Shown one piece after another: positions 7,750 to 16,560 of a stretch of 64,000 nt of DNA. Made by a program: the position numbers and the translations under genes. This DNA is from Oceanirhabdus sp. W0125-5 (GTDB lineage Bacteria > Bacillota > Clostridia > Clostridiales > Clostridiaceae): the NCBI RefSeq assembly GCF_027938815.1, contig NZ_CP115913.1, forward strand, positions 5,180,001 through 5,244,000, given 5' to 3'. The first letter of the stretch is position 1; every line of letters starts with the position of its first letter. A model generated the notes under the pieces. The model saw only the letters and a program-made list of their open reading frames with translations, ran no database searches and had not been told where the DNA came from.

Positions 7750-9999
7750 TTACATAGTCTCATGGAATGTTCTGCTGATTACCTCAAGCTGTTGCGATTT
7801 TGTTAATCTATTGAAGTTAACAGCATATCCTGAAACTCTAATAGTTAAGTTTGGATATTTTTCTGGATTTTCCATGGCATCCATTAATGTTGCTCTATTT
7901 AAAACATTAACATTCAAATGGAATGCACTTTGTGCAAAATATCCATCCAAAATAAACACTAGGTTGTTTATTCTATCTTCTTCACTCTTACCTAATGCCT
8001 CAGGTACAATAGAGAATGTATTAGAAATACCATCTTGACACCATTCTCTATATGGTATTTTAGCCACAGAGTTTAATGAAGCTAAGGCACCATTTTCATC
8101 TCTTCCATGCATTGGATTAGCTCCTGGTGCTAATGGTTCACCAGCCTTTCTTCCATCTGGTGTAGCTCCTGTTTTTTTACCATACACTACATTAGATGTA
8201 ATTGTTAAAGCTGATAAAGTATGTTCGGCATTTCTATATGTTTTATGCTTCTTAAGTTCAGTAGTAAACTTCTTAACAACCATTACTGCTAAATCATCAA
8301 CTCTATCCTCATCATTACCGTATTTAGGGAACTCACCTTGGATTTCAAAATCAATTGCAATCCCTTCTTCATTTCTTATTGGTTTAACTTTTGCATACTT
8401 TAAGGCACTTAAGCTATCAGCTACGATAGAGATACCCGCAATCCCAAATGCCATATATCTGTGAATATCAGAATCATGTAATGCCATTTGACCTGCTTCA
8501 TATGCATACTTATCGTGCATATAGTGAATTGTATTCATTGTATTAACATATAACTCAGCAATATACTCAATCACTTTCCAGAAACTCTTCTTAACTTTAT
8601 CAAAATCTAAAATTTGATCATCCATTTTTTCTATTCCAGGAATAACAGTAATTCTATTACCTTCCTTATCAATTTTAATTTCTTCTACACCACCATTAAT
8701 AGCATATAGAAGTGCTTTTGCAAGATTAGTTCTTGCTCCGAAGAACTGCATTTCCTTACCAACCTGCATTGCAGATACACAACATGCAATTGCATAATCA
8801 TCACCATAAATTGGCCTCATTATATCATCATTCTCATATTGTATTGCATCAGTCTTAATAGACATGTAGGCACAGTATTTTTTAAAGTTTTCTGGTAATT
8901 TTTCTGACCATAGCACAGTCATATTTGGTTCTGGAGCTGGACTTAAGTTAGTTAATGTGTGTAAGAATCTATAAGAAGTTTTAGTTACATGATGCTTGCC
9001 ATTAACCCCAATACCACCTATTACCTCAGTAATCCAGTTAGGATCACCAGCAAATAAGTCATTATATTCTGGAGTTCTTAAGTGTCTTACTAATCTTAGC
9101 TTAATTACAAATTGATCAATAAGTCCTTGAGCCTCTTCTTCAGTTAATACTCCATTTTTAAGATCTCTTTCTATAAAGCAATCTAAGAAAGCTGTGTTTC
9201 TCCCAATAGACATAGCAGCTCCGTTATTTTCTTTAACACCAGCTAAGTATCCAAAATATAAAAATTGAACAGCTTCCTGTGCATTTTCTGCTGGCTTAGA
9301 AATATCTACTCCATAAGCTGCAGCCATTTCTTTTATTTCATTTAAAGCTCTTATTTGCTCTGAAATTTCTTCTCTATGTCTAATTATCTCTTCACTAGCA
9401 GCACCTACTGCTTCAGCAAAGTCTTGTTTCTTTTTCTCTATTAAGAAATCAATACCGTAAAGAGCTATTCTTCTATAATCACCTATTATTCTTCCTCTAC
9501 CATAAGCATCTGGAAGCCCTGTTAAAAGTCCAACAGTTCTTGCTAATTTTGTTTCTTTTGTGTAGGCATCAAATACCCCTTGATTGTGAGTTTTTCTATA
9601 TTCATTAAAATATTTAGGTATCTCAGGGTTTATCTCGAACCCATATGCCTTTAAAGAACTTTCAACCATTCTATATCCCCCATAAGGATTAATGATTCTC
9701 TTTAAAGGCGCATCTGTTTGAAGACCAATGATAGTTTCATTTTCTTTATCTATATACCCTGGTGCAAAGTTATTAATTCCTGCAACTGTGTTTACCTCAA
9801 CATCAATTATTCCTTCTTTAATTTCTTTTATTATTAACGCATGAGCTTTTTCCCAAACCTTATTAGTCTTTTTGGTTGGTTCAACTAAGAAACTGTCATC
9901 TCCATCATATGGAGTGTAGTTCTTCACTATAAAGTCTCTTACATCTATTTCCTCGTTCCAATTACCTTTATTAAATCCTTCCCATTCTCTTCTCAACAT
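7750..9999 (-). CDS. pflB: Formate C-acetyltransferase (pyruvate formate-lyase)
   Basis: 749 residues, full length. It splits pyruvate with CoA into acetyl-CoA and formate using a glycyl radical and is oxygen-sensitive. The active-site pair is in IACCVSAMQ near residue 410, and the C-terminal glycyl-radical motif RVSGYAVNF is intact near 727. Formate made here feeds one-carbon metabolism, which agrees with the ZTP riboswitch in its leader. SD GGAGGGG precedes the ATG. It is the first gene of the operon; pflA follows. Acetyl-CoA can then go to acetate through Pta (not in the window) and AckA. Confidence 0.98.
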   Translation of the reverse strand: MLRREWEGFNKGNWNEEIDVRDFIVKNYTPYDGDDSFLVEPTKKTNKVWEKAHALIIKEIKEGIIDVEVNTVAGINNFAPGYIDKENETIIGLQTDAPLKRIINPYGGYRMVESSLKAYGFEINPEIPKYFNEYRKTHNQGVFDAYTKETKLARTVGLLTGLPDAYGRGRIIGDYRRIALYGIDFLIEKKKQDFAEAVGAASEEIIRHREEISEQIRALNEIKEMAAAYGVDISKPAENAQEAVQFLYFGYLAGVKENNGAAMSIGRNTAFLDCFIERDLKNGVLTEEEAQGLIDQFVIKLRLVRHLRTPEYNDLFAGDPNWITEVIGGIGVNGKHHVTKTSYRFLHTLTNLSPAPEPNMTVLWSEKLPENFKKYCAYMSIKTDAIQYENDDIMRPIYGDDYAIACCVSAMQVGKEMQFFGARTNLAKALLYAINGGVEEIKIDKEGNRITVIPGIEKMDDQILDFDKVKKSFWKVIEYIAELYVNTMNTIHYMHDKYAYEAGQMALHDSDIHRYMAFGIAGISIVADSLSALKYAKVKPIRNEEGIAIDFEIQGEFPKYGNDEDRVDDLAVMVVKKFTTELKKHKTYRNAEHTLSALTITSNVVYGKKTGATPDGRKAGEPLAPGANPMHGRDENGALASLNSVAKIPYREWCQDGISNTFSIVPEALGKSEEDRINNLVFILDGYFAQSAFHLNVNVLNRATLMDAMENPEKYPNLTIRVSGYAVNFNRLTKSQQLEVISRTFHETM

Positions 10000-10150
10000 A
10001 AAAACCCCTCCTAAACTTTTTATAAAGTCCGGTACAGAGATTCAAGTTCAATAATTAATTTATACATGTACAAAACACGTTAAACCATCCTGATTTTGAT
10101 ACAAGTATAAATTAAATTTCACTATGGAATCTCTATATTTACCAATAAAA

Positions 10151-10189
10151 AACAACAAAAAACCACCCGGACATTTTCGCCCAGGCGGT
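10151..10189 (-). terminator. Riboswitch-controlled terminator ahead of pflB
   Basis: On the reverse strand ACCGCCTGGGC (10179-10189) pairs over 11 bases with GTCCGGGTGGT (10162-10172), allowing G-U pairs, and is followed by TTTTTTGTTGTTTTTT. The 5' arm is also the 3' conserved part of the ZTP aptamer, so ligand binding and termination exclude each other. Confidence 0.85.
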
Positions 10190-10251
10190 CGGCATTTATT
10201 AAAATCACACTCCCTGTGGTTAACTCCACTTCCGCCAGTCATGTGATTCAC
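10179..10251 (-). ncRNA. ZTP (pfl-motif) riboswitch aptamer
   Basis: The reverse strand carries the hallmark blocks of this class in order: stem AATCACA/TGTGATT, the conserved GACTGGCGGAAGTGGA, a small hairpin GTGG/CCAC, the GGGAG block, and after a variable linker GCCGACCGCCTGGGC, which makes the pseudoknot. ZTP/ZMP accumulates when 10-formyl-tetrahydrofolate is short; binding prevents the overlapping terminator and turns the gene on. Control of pflB fits a need for formate. A chance 63-codon reading frame over this RNA is not a gene. Confidence 0.92.
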
Positions 10252-10283
10252 TTCAATACGTTAAAGTTTTATTTTATAGCTTT

Positions 10284-10312
10284 ATAATAACAATTTCTTA
10301 ATATTGTGTCAA
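10284..10312 (-). promoter_or_regulatory. pflB promoter
   Basis: The reverse strand has TTGACA (10307-10312), exactly 17 bases, then TATTAT (10284-10289). Transcription would begin near 10277, just ahead of the riboswitch, giving a leader of about 280 bases. Confidence 0.8.
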
Positions 10313-10376
10313 GTATCTTTTTTCACTTTCGTATTGCACCGTATATTGTTTTGAGTTTTTAAGATATAGTTCGTTT

Positions 10377-11348
10377 TTATATTTTCACCATCTCCCCTCC
10401 ATATTCTATTCCTGTGCTTTTTCCCTTTCCACCATATATAACCTGTGAAGATTCAATATCACGAAGTTCAAGTTCTACTTCACCTTTCAAATTCTCTTCA
10501 ACCAGAGGAATCATTTCACCATCTTTTGGACCCATACATAACATAAACATATCCTTCTCACTTTGTGTCTTTACCTTTAATTCTAAATTTTTTCTTCTAA
10601 AAACGATCTCCACATCACTTTCTCCTCTTCTTATTTCCATGGTACTCTTATTTATTGTAGTAAAAGAATAAAATTTATCTTTAATATATAACCCAACTAG
10701 AAAGCCACTAAAACTACCTAGTAGAAAAGGTACTCTTCCAATAGAACATGTAAATGCTACATCATCTTCCTCAAAAGAATTAGATTGAACCCATATCCAT
10801 GACTTTGGAAAAGACTTTCCCCAATTCTTTTCAACATAAACCTTTCCTCCATTGAAATCTATTATTTCATCTCCTACCTGCAATTCACCTACTATTTCTC
10901 CATCTTGAACACAAACCTGACTATAACATTCCATAAACCAAAGATAATTATAAAATCCCATGCTACCTGGATTAATCAAAGTATCAGGCCATTTTTTTAT
11001 GTTCTTAAATTTTAAAAACCCCTTAATTCTTTTCTTTTTATGTATTAACTCCACCTTGATACCTTCTAAAGAAAAACTATTATTCTTAACATTTACATGG
11101 AAATGATTTTTATTAAACTTAAAATCCTTTTCATTAAATTTTATATAACTATAAAAAGCTGATTTCCCTTCTAATACCTGAACAAATGAATGTGCTTCAT
11201 CATTACTACTTCCCTTAGCTATTCCAGGTATAAAAGCAAAAACATTATCATTATTCCTATCACAAACTTTAAAATACCATCCTTCAAAAAAGTTTCTCTT
11301 CTTCTTAGCCCCATGATACAAATCAGGATTTCTAACTTCTCTTAACAT
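10377..11348 (-). CDS. Tocopherol cyclase-like family protein
   Basis: 323 residues from the ATG at 11348, chosen because AGGAGG lies seven bases upstream; an upstream in-frame extension lacks an SD. FFEGWYFKV near the N-terminus and YVEKNWGKSFPKSWIWVQSN in the middle are the characteristic blocks of the tocopherol-cyclase-like family (beta-barrel, lipocalin-like). Plant members cyclise prenylated quinols; the bacterial role is not established and clostridia do not make tocopherol, so the substrate is unknown. No signal peptide. It is a single-gene unit upstream of the pfl operon. Confidence 0.8.
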   Translation of the reverse strand: MLREVRNPDLYHGAKKKRNFFEGWYFKVCDRNNDNVFAFIPGIAKGSSNDEAHSFVQVLEGKSAFYSYIKFNEKDFKFNKNHFHVNVKNNSFSLEGIKVELIHKKKRIKGFLKFKNIKKWPDTLINPGSMGFYNYLWFMECYSQVCVQDGEIVGELQVGDEIIDFNGGKVYVEKNWGKSFPKSWIWVQSNSFEEDDVAFTCSIGRVPFLLGSFSGFLVGLYIKDKFYSFTTINKSTMEIRRGESDVEIVFRRKNLELKVKTQSEKDMFMLCMGPKDGEMIPLVEENLKGEVELELRDIESSQVIYGGKGKSTGIEYGGEMVKI

Positions 11349-11441
11349 AAATAGCCTCCTAAACAAAACTATTTATTATACTCTCTAAAAAATCATAGTT
11401 TATTCACCATCATTCAATAAACTATAAAACTAAAAAAAATA

Positions 11442-11474
11442 AAGCAGCAGTTTCTTTATCAAAAACCGCTACTT
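11442..11474 (-). terminator. Terminator of the 11.5-kb lipoprotein gene
   Basis: Imperfect 12-base stem (two mismatches) starting 17 bases after the stop; TTTATTTTTTTT follows on the reverse strand. Confidence 0.6.
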
Positions 11475-11490
11475 AATTACTATATAACTT

Positions 11491-12693
11491 TTATTTACTA
11501 TTACTATAAAGTTCTTTTATCAAAACAGGAATAAATTTATCAATATTTTTATACTTTCTTCTGTTATTTTCATATGCTTCTAACTTTACATATAAACCAT
11601 TTAAGTAAGGAAATCCCCCAAACGTAATCTCCCCTCCTAAAAAGCTGTTTGCTTTGTTTTCACCAATTACATTTTTGAAAATTCTTCCTTGTATTGCTCT
11701 TACAAAATAAGCTTCTGTTATTTTGTCCCATGACTTATTTACATAAAATGAAGATTTTGTAAGTTCTTCCTTGTTAGAAAATTTATTATATTTATTTATG
11801 TTACCAATATTATTATATACCGGAGTATTAAGAAGTATATGTAAATAGTCACGAATAGAATTAGATGCACATCCATAAACATCATATTCCTCAAGTCTTT
11901 TTGAATTATACCTTAATAAAGATTCAAAACTATATCGGTTAATCCCCTCTTCTGTTTCTTCATATAAATATGACCCTAGATAAGGTCTCCAAGTAGTAAC
12001 AACTGTATGATAATTGATTGTTTTTTTAATATTCTTATCTACTCCAATATAACTTTCCATTTCACTGATTAACTCAAGCATTTTTGCTTTATCTTTGTTA
12101 TTATCATAATATTCTTTCATAACTAAGTCTCTTTGAGAAATACTATCAAAGAACTCTTCTGCCTTTGTATCTATATAGAATTGTTCAAAGTCATTTATAA
12201 ATTTTTCTACTTCATCTTTATTAGAAAAAATTCTTTTTAAATCGGAATTATTATTCACATATTTATATAAACTCTCATAATCAGAACCATTTGAATAATC
12301 TAAAAGTATTTTTGCCACATTAATATTAATATCGTCATTCCTTAAATATTTGTCAAAATGCCTCATAAATGTATGCTCTTTATATGGAGCAAAATATTCT
12401 TTAGTTTTTTTATAGAAAGAATAATACTCATTTTCTGGAAGTAATACTTTACTATTAAAATCTAAAGATAATGCAGCAGCTATAATATATGTATCTAGCA
12501 GTTTATTACTATAAATCTTATAATTTATATCCCCTTCAACCTCATCTAAAACAAACTCATATTTATTTATTTTTTCTTTTGATGCCGTTTTATTTATTTT
12601 TTCTTTAGGCACTGTAGAAGTAGTATTATTCAAATTACTACTACACGAGCTTAATAATAAACACATAATAAGAATAATGCTGATTTTTTTCAT
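11491..12693 (-). CDS. Unknown lipoprotein
   Basis: 400 residues from the ATG at 12693. SD AAGGGG is 8 bases upstream, and this start makes MKKISIILIMCLLLSSCS a proper lipoprotein signal with lipobox LSSC; a longer in-frame form would bury it. The mature protein is rich in Asn, Lys, Tyr and Glu and looks mainly helical, with no motif I recognise. It should be anchored on the outer face of the membrane. It is isolated: the neighbour upstream is divergent, and a terminator follows. Confidence 0.7.
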   Translation of the reverse strand: MKKISIILIMCLLLSSCSSNLNNTTSTVPKEKINKTASKEKINKYEFVLDEVEGDINYKIYSNKLLDTYIIAAALSLDFNSKVLLPENEYYSFYKKTKEYFAPYKEHTFMRHFDKYLRNDDININVAKILLDYSNGSDYESLYKYVNNNSDLKRIFSNKDEVEKFINDFEQFYIDTKAEEFFDSISQRDLVMKEYYDNNKDKAKMLELISEMESYIGVDKNIKKTINYHTVVTTWRPYLGSYLYEETEEGINRYSFESLLRYNSKRLEEYDVYGCASNSIRDYLHILLNTPVYNNIGNINKYNKFSNKEELTKSSFYVNKSWDKITEAYFVRAIQGRIFKNVIGENKANSFLGGEITFGGFPYLNGLYVKLEAYENNRRKYKNIDKFIPVLIKELYSNSK

Positions 12694-12881
12694 TAACTCA
12701 TCCCCTTTAATATTTAATATAATCACCTTATGTAGTATATATTACCATAATATAGATTATTAGTCAACTTTTACTTTAAAATATACTTTTATACAACATT
12801 TGCTCCCTTCAAAGTTTATTTATCATTTACGAATATTACAACCTAAATAACAGAAACTAGATATGTTAAGGAGTGATTATA

Positions 12882-14411
12882 ATGAAATTCACAAGATCAT
12901 ATTGGATAGACTCTACAAAAGAAACAAAATATCCTTCACTAAAAGAAGATTTAACCATAGATATAGCTATAGTTGGTGGTGGTATAGCAGGTATCACCAG
13001 TGCCCTTCTTCTTATAAAAGAAGGTTTTAAAGTAGCAATCCTTGAAAGTAATAAGATTATAAAAGGAGCTTCTGGACACACTACAGCGAAGATTACCTCT
13101 CAGCATAATCTTATATATGATTATTTAATTAAAACCTTCGGAGTTGAAAAAGCCCAGCAATATGGAGAAGCTAATGAAAAAGCGTTAGAATTCATAGTAG
13201 ATAAAGTTGAGCATAATAACATAAACTGTAATCTTGAAGTTATGCCCTCTTATGTTTATACACTTCAGGATAATTATATATCAAAATTTGAAAGAGAACT
13301 TGAGGCTTGTCATAAACTAGGACTAAATCCCCATTTTAAAGGAACATTCCTTTTATCATTTCCTGTAAAAGCCTCAATAGAATTTAGAGATCAAGCTCAA
13401 TTTCATCCTAGAAAATATCTACTTGCCTTAGCAGAAGAGTTCGTGTCTCTTGGTGGGCTTATTTATGAAGATACAAGAATTGTTGATTTAGAAGAAGGTT
13501 CGCCAATAATATTAACCACAGAAGATAAAATTAAAATAAAGGCTACTAAGGTAATTTCAGCTTCTCATTTTCCATGTTATGATGGTTCAGCAAAATACTT
13601 TACTAGACTTAGACCTGAACGTTCATATCTTATTGCTGTTTCTGCCAAAAATGATTTCCCAAGAGGTATGTTCATATCAGCTGAGGATCCTAAAAGATCT
13701 CTTCGACGTCAAAACGATCAGGAACACCAAATGATTTTAATAGGTGGAGAAAGCCATAAAACAGGAGAAGGTAAAGAAACTGAATTCCATTATAATGCCT
13801 TAAATAATTTTGCCAAAGACCTCTTTACTGTAGATAAGGAACTCTACAGATGGTCTACTCAAGATTATATAACAATAGATAGAGTTCCCTATATAGGAAA
13901 GTTATGTTCTTCATCTGAAAATATATATGTAGCAACAGGCTTTGGTAAATGGGGAATGACTGGTGGAACTAATGCTGCAATAATGCTTAGAGATATGATA
14001 GTAAAAGGTTCAAGTCCCTATCAAGACTTATTCTGCCCTTCAAGGCATATCACCCCTGCATCAGTTAAAAACTTTATTATTGAGAATCTTGATACTTCAA
14101 AAGAACTGGTAAAGGGTAAATTAAAACTTGGTTCAGGAAATCTTAACTTAAACAGAGATGAAGGGAAAATTGTAAAAATAGATGGGGAAAAGTATGGAGC
14201 TTATAAAGATACTGAAGGAACCCTTCACCTTGTAGATATCACTTGTACTCATCTTGGATGTGAACTCACATGGAATTGTTCAGAACGCACTTGGGACTGT
14301 CCTTGTCACGGCTCAAGATTCAACTTTAAAGGTGAAATTATTGAAGGACCGGCTTTAGAGCCACTTATGTATTTTAAAAGAAAAGTGAAAAATGGCACTG
14401 ATGTGCCTTAA
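12882..14411 (+). CDS. FAD-dependent oxidoreductase with C-terminal Rieske [2Fe-2S] domain
   Basis: 509 residues from the ATG at 12882 (SD AAGGAG, 8 bases). Residues about 25-380 are a DAO-type flavoenzyme: the dinucleotide-binding motif IAIVGGGIAGITSALLL is near the start, and ATGFGKWGMTGGTNAAIML near 350 is the second FAD contact. The last 110 residues form a Rieske domain with the ligands CTH-x-GC and CPCHGS present, so the cluster should form. This fusion is widespread in bacteria but its substrate is not established; the Rieske centre probably passes electrons to or from the flavin. Cytosolic, single gene. Confidence 0.9.
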   Translation: MKFTRSYWIDSTKETKYPSLKEDLTIDIAIVGGGIAGITSALLLIKEGFKVAILESNKIIKGASGHTTAKITSQHNLIYDYLIKTFGVEKAQQYGEANEKALEFIVDKVEHNNINCNLEVMPSYVYTLQDNYISKFERELEACHKLGLNPHFKGTFLLSFPVKASIEFRDQAQFHPRKYLLALAEEFVSLGGLIYEDTRIVDLEEGSPIILTTEDKIKIKATKVISASHFPCYDGSAKYFTRLRPERSYLIAVSAKNDFPRGMFISAEDPKRSLRRQNDQEHQMILIGGESHKTGEGKETEFHYNALNNFAKDLFTVDKELYRWSTQDYITIDRVPYIGKLCSSSENIYVATGFGKWGMTGGTNAAIMLRDMIVKGSSPYQDLFCPSRHITPASVKNFIIENLDTSKELVKGKLKLGSGNLNLNRDEGKIVKIDGEKYGAYKDTEGTLHLVDITCTHLGCELTWNCSERTWDCPCHGSRFNFKGEIIEGPALEPLMYFKRKVKNGTDVP

Positions 14412-14416
14412 AACAA

Positions 14417-14550
14417 ATGTATAATGGAGAATTGATAATGGAGAATGATGGATGTTTCTGCTTAGGCAGAAACTACATTTTATTGTTCTTTAGGACAATA
14501 GCATTTCACTCATTTTATCTCAGATAAAATATTGTATTTTAAATCAGTCT
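14417..14550 (+). repeat. Interspersed hairpin repeat, left half (copy 2)
   Basis: Begins with ATGTATAATGGAGAATTGAT and carries hairpin 1 at 14454-14473 (GTTTCTGC-TTAG-GCAGAAAC), a second hairpin ATTGTTC/GGACAAT and a third TTTTATC-TCA-GATAAAA. The right half found in full copies is missing. It lies just downstream of the Rieske gene. Confidence 0.75.
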
Positions 14551-14577
14551 GTATTAGAGATAATGGATGATATAAAT

Positions 14578-14617
14578 AATGAATCGAAGGAACTTTTAAG
14601 AGTTCCTTTGATTCATT
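14578..14617 (+). terminator. Terminator after the FAD/Rieske gene
   Basis: A long stem, AATGAATCGAAGGAACT with its near-complement, closes on a 6-base loop. No second gene lies between the Rieske gene and this hairpin, so copy 2 of the repeat would be in the transcript's tail. The T-run is weak. Nothing else was seen in 14412-14748. Confidence 0.55.
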
Positions 14618-14748
14618 ATTTGTAATTATTCAATAACAAAACTTTCTTTTTCATAATGCACAGTAATCTTTTTTTTGTGTTACATGTTTTTTTATAATAC
14701 TGCTAATTGACCTAAATATACTATTTAACAATATCCTATAATTTTCAA

Positions 14749-15408
14749 TTATTTAAACGGAGCAATTGAAAATCCTAATAATTGATTTATCATTTCTATT
14801 TGATTTAACTTATTGTTATCAACAAGGAAAATCTCATACTCATCATTACCTCTCCCTAATTCACATATTGATATATCTACTTTATTAATCTCTTGATTAC
14901 ACTTTAAAATAAATTCATACGTATCTAAATAGGCTTTATCATTGTAATCAAAATATGATGATAACAAAGACATTTCTGACTCATTAATACCAGAATCATC
15001 TGAAACTATTTCTATATGTTCTATCTTCTTTTCTTCCAACATTTGATTAATAAAATATATTGTATCTTCATTCTCTTGTTTCCAATCAAGGGCAAATCCC
15101 TTATTTTTTTTATTCATAAAATAAAACAACACTATTAAAGAATTATCTACATCATCTAAAACTTCATCTTCTTTTAAATAATAATCCTCAAAAATATCAG
15201 GATTATTTTTGAAAAAAAGTTTAGGATTATTATACCATGAAATAATTGAATCCTTTATGTTCTCCACATCTTCATCAAATATTAATTCTACTAAATTTGA
15301 TATAGCTACTTCAATATTATTTTTTGAAACATTATCTTTTTTCCTAAAATTACTTACTAAAAAAAGTACTATTAAAACACAGGCAATAGTCAATGCAATA
15401 TTTTTCAT
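14749..15408 (-). CDS. Unknown membrane-anchored protein
   Basis: 219 residues. One hydrophobic segment at residues 3-19 (IALTIACVLIVLFLVSN) is probably an anchor or uncleaved signal; there is no lipobox. The rest is acidic, with a recurring style of Asp/Glu-rich helices and WKQENEDTIYFINQM in the middle. No family recognised. The size and acidity would fit an immunity-like or regulatory protein, but no partner is nearby. SD AAAGGGG lies shortly before the ATG. Confidence 0.6.
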   Translation of the reverse strand: MKNIALTIACVLIVLFLVSNFRKKDNVSKNNIEVAISNLVELIFDEDVENIKDSIISWYNNPKLFFKNNPDIFEDYYLKEDEVLDDVDNSLIVLFYFMNKKNKGFALDWKQENEDTIYFINQMLEEKKIEHIEIVSDDSGINESEMSLLSSYFDYNDKAYLDTYEFILKCNQEINKVDISICELGRGNDEYEIFLVDNNKLNQIEMINQLLGFSIAPFK

Positions 15409-15483
15409 TTGTATACCCCTTTATTTATAAACTTTTCTTTAATCCATCTAATATTCTTTTAAGTATAATATAATCTTCTTTAT

Positions 15484-16281
15484 CTATAATTTAGAACCAT
15501 CATATAAAATGCTATAATCCTCAAATTCGCACAATAATCCTTCACCACAAAAAGTTTGGTGAGTTGTTCCTTTCTTATTACCACTCAAAATATCTTCTAT
15601 ATCTGAAACTAATTTACTTAATACCTCTGATTTTAATGAAGTTCCATGAGCAGGTAAAATAGTATCAAATGCATTTATATCTTTTTCAAGTTTTTTTAAA
15701 CCTGATAAATAAGTACTTAGAGACGTTGAGTGATCTAGATGCATCCATATATGTCCTCTTAATATTGAATCCCCTGAAAATAATACTCTCTCTTCCCTAT
15801 CTAGAAGCCCTATGCCTCCAGGTGTATGCCCTGGTAGTTCTATAACTTCAATAATCTTGTTTCCTAGATTAAATTTATGCCCATTCTTTATAGCAATGAT
15901 ATTTCCCGCTTTTGAATGAAGCCATTTTTCAGAAGAAAACCCTTCAGGATATGGTCCTTTTAATACATTATTAATAGCCCATTGTCTATTTTCTAATCTA
16001 AAGCATCCTTCAATTATTGGTATATCTTCCTCTTTAATATATATATTAGGGAATTGGAATCCTCCGCTAACATGGTCTGGGTGCCCATGAGTATTAACTA
16101 CTATGAGTGGTAAATCAGTTATTTTAGAAATAACCTCTCTTAGGTTAACAACACCCCAACCAGTATCTATTAACAATGCCTTTTCACTTCCAATAATAAG
16201 ATACATAATATTATCTCCATTATCATCAATTAAATAAATATTATGAGTTATTTCATTTATTTTTAACCAATCTGTACACAT
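15484..16281 (-). CDS. MBL-fold metallo-hydrolase
   Basis: 265 residues from the ATG at 16281, which has GAGGGGG nine bases upstream. Metal ligands of the metallo-beta-lactamase fold are present: NTHGHPDHVSGG (HxHxDH), the later His in LPGHTPGG, the Asp in LFSGDSIL and the last His in LPAHGT, so two zinc or iron ions should bind. The family includes glyoxalase II-like thioesterases, lactonases and others; the substrate cannot be told from sequence. No signal peptide. It is flanked downstream by the unknown membrane-anchored gene and upstream by a full repeat copy. Confidence 0.88.
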   Translation of the reverse strand: MCTDWLKINEITHNIYLIDDNGDNIMYLIIGSEKALLIDTGWGVVNLREVISKITDLPLIVVNTHGHPDHVSGGFQFPNIYIKEEDIPIIEGCFRLENRQWAINNVLKGPYPEGFSSEKWLHSKAGNIIAIKNGHKFNLGNKIIEVIELPGHTPGGIGLLDREERVLFSGDSILRGHIWMHLDHSTSLSTYLSGLKKLEKDINAFDTILPAHGTSLKSEVLSKLVSDIEDILSGNKKGTTHQTFCGEGLLCEFEDYSILYDGSKL

Positions 16282-16310
16282 ATTAATTGTCCCCCTCACA
16301 CTTATTTTAA

Positions 16311-16556
16311 TGTATAATGTATAATTGATAATGGATAATGATGGATGTTTCTGGCAACCCAGAAACTACATCTTGTTGTTCTTTATATCAAGGTGTTTTA
16401 ACTCATTTTATCCTAGAATGTAATATTGTATTTAAACTACAATGTTTCATGTAAGTGAAACGAGTAAACCTCCTTTGTCCAAGTAACAATCAAATTAAAA
16501 TTTCTCGTAGAGAAATGTCCATCATTATCCATTCTACATTATCAATTATACATTAT
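16311..16556 (+). repeat. Interspersed hairpin repeat, full length (copy 3)
   Basis: About 246 bases. The left end (ATGTATAATTGATAATGGAT) and the right end are inverted repeats of each other. Inside are hairpin 1 at 16347-16366 (GTTTCTGG-CAAC-CCAGAAAC), a hairpin GTTTCA/TGAAAC near 16445-16462 and the right hairpin ATTTCTC-GTA-GAGAAAT near 16499. It fills the gap between the MBL and AraC genes. Confidence 0.85.
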
Positions 16557-16560
16557 GTTT

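Noticed and set aside
10060..10251. 63-codon reverse-strand frame upstream of pflB
   Set aside because: It lies across the ZTP aptamer and its terminator; no SD and no protein-like composition.
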